From contig NZ_GL890774.1 of assembly GCF_000211415.1 (NCBI RefSeq), forward strand, positions 503,748 through 567,747: a DNA stretch of 64,000 bases, written 5' to 3'. Both the position numbers and the translations under genes were made by a program. The notes under the pieces were generated by a model. That model saw only the letters and a program-made list of their open reading frames with translations. It had not been told where the DNA came from and made no database searches. Source of the stretch: Enterobacter mori LMG 25706 (GTDB lineage: Bacteria > Pseudomonadota > Gammaproteobacteria > Enterobacterales > Enterobacteriaceae). Positions 63,442 through 64,000 of the stretch are shown piece after piece; the stretch's first letter is position 1, and the number at the start of each line of letters is the position of its first letter.

Positions 63442-64000
63442 TTATGCATGCACTTTGCGATCGTCCAACAGTTGCTCGACACTGTTTACTACTTCAGGCT
63501 TCGTCTGTTCAATTTCTGCAATAATCCCGGCAAATTTCGGTAAGTAGGCTTTATGCGCATACAGCAATTGGTCCAGTACCCTGATCGCCGCCTCACCTGC
63601 TGGGATTAGTGGATTAATGGTAAACGCATGTAATGCAGCACCGTAATCTCCAGTGACGGCTGCCTCAATCACTGTCTCTTCCATCGCTTTCATCAATTGA
63701 ATCATGCCTCTCGCTGCTGGTGGCAATTGGCCCCAGCGTAAGGGTTCCGGTCCGTGCGAGGTAATTGCCGCCGTTACTTCGACTATACAGTCAAAAGGCA
63801 GATCGGCTATCGCGCCATTATTACGGGTGGAGACCACCATCAACTTACCGGTGTTGTTCTGAATCGACGAAATCAGATCACAGGCTGCATCGCTATAGTG
63901 CGCCCCACCACGTAAGCTCAACTCTTCCGGCTTATAGTTAAGGTTTACATCTTTATACAACTCAAACAGGCGCTGCTCGGTCTTTTTCACCACCTCCGCA
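63442..64000 (-). CDS. 6-phospho-beta-glucosidase (GH4 family), C-terminal part
   Basis: About 186 codons, running off the right edge. LSLRGGAHYSDAACDLISSIQNN (about 27-49 of the visible part) and FDCIVEVTAAI match the C-terminal half of GH4 enzymes such as ChbF/LicH. These NAD and metal-dependent enzymes hydrolyse phosphorylated beta-glucosides taken up by a PTS. The catalytic N-terminal part is outside. Confidence 0.85.
   Translation of the reverse strand, partial: AEVVKKTEQRLFELYKDVNLNYKPEELSLRGGAHYSDAACDLISSIQNNTGKLMVVSTRNNGAIADLPFDCIVEVTAAITSHGPEPLRWGQLPPAARGMIQLMKAMEETVIEAAVTGDYGAALHAFTINPLIPAGEAAIRVLDQLLYAHKAYLPKFAGIIAEIEQTKPEVVNSVEQLLDDRKVHA

Overview
The window joins two kinds of DNA. 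Bases 1 to about 38.7 kb are GC-rich and nearly all on the + strand. They form the inner and transfer part of a decayed integrative conjugative element (ICE) of the PFGI-1 / ICEclc / SPI-7 class, with a type G (Tfc-like) mating-pair apparatus and a MOBH relaxase. From 38.7 kb to the end the DNA is AT-richer and mostly on the - strand. It carries an RND efflux locus, an ibrA/ibrB-like pair, nested insertion sequences, and genes resembling E. coli rcdA (ybjK), ybjJ, maa/lacA and ybjI, plus the end of a family-4 6-phospho-beta-glucosidase gene. The host is probably a member of the Enterobacteriaceae; the sequence alone does not fix the genus.

Layout. 0-12.4 kb: ICE accessory and replication module (cytosine methyltransferase relic, GHKL ATPase, DUF3085, DUF3577/STY4534, DUF3275, DUF6927, DUF932 and DUF6094 proteins, and a plasmid-related/helicase chimera). 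Almost every gap holds a perfect or near-perfect hairpin just before the ribosome binding site, and three gaps also share a multi-stem element. 12.4-18.4 kb: PilL2, TIGR03759, lytic transglycosylase, TIGR03765, TraD coupling ATPase, TIGR03747. 18.4-20.7 kb: cargo consisting of csrA and a hipBA pair. 20.9-35.2 kb: mating-channel genes RAQPRD, TIGR03758, 03745, 03750, 03746, 03749, 03752, 03751, the VirB4-type ATPase, a broken thiol oxidoreductase gene, TIGR03757, 03756, 03755, TraG and DUF3742. 35.3-36.0 kb: FitAB/VapBC-type toxin-antitoxin. 36.8-38.7 kb: TraI relaxase. No integrase gene or tRNA-type attachment site is visible next to traI.

38.7-42.8 kb is sparse, with a DUF2913 gene and fragments of IS66, IS3 and IS110 elements. 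42.8-52.7 kb is the efflux locus: membrane fusion protein, RND permease, TetR regulator, Rob-like AraC regulator, NmrA-like protein, outer membrane channel (interrupted by an in-frame TGA) and a second TetR, with a third TetR gene divergent from the start of the cluster. 53.6-55.5 kb is the IbrA/IbrB pair. 55.5-59 kb is a stack of mobile elements: an IS3-family copy interrupted by another IS3-family copy, which is itself interrupted by an intact IS110-family element. 59-64 kb is a ybjK-ybjJ-maa-ybjI-like block cut by a third IS3 copy.

The most striking signal is the roughly 177-base non-coding left end of the intact IS110-family element (57234-57410). It folds into two stem-loops whose four internal-loop segments match the two target flanks and the two ends of the element, as expected for a bridge RNA. 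The next is a three-copy structured leader in the ICE whose stems keep pairing through compensatory changes. Several genes are visibly damaged: methyltransferase, a small ICE gene with an amber codon, the thiol oxidoreductase, the efflux channel, and a three-way mobile-element fusion.
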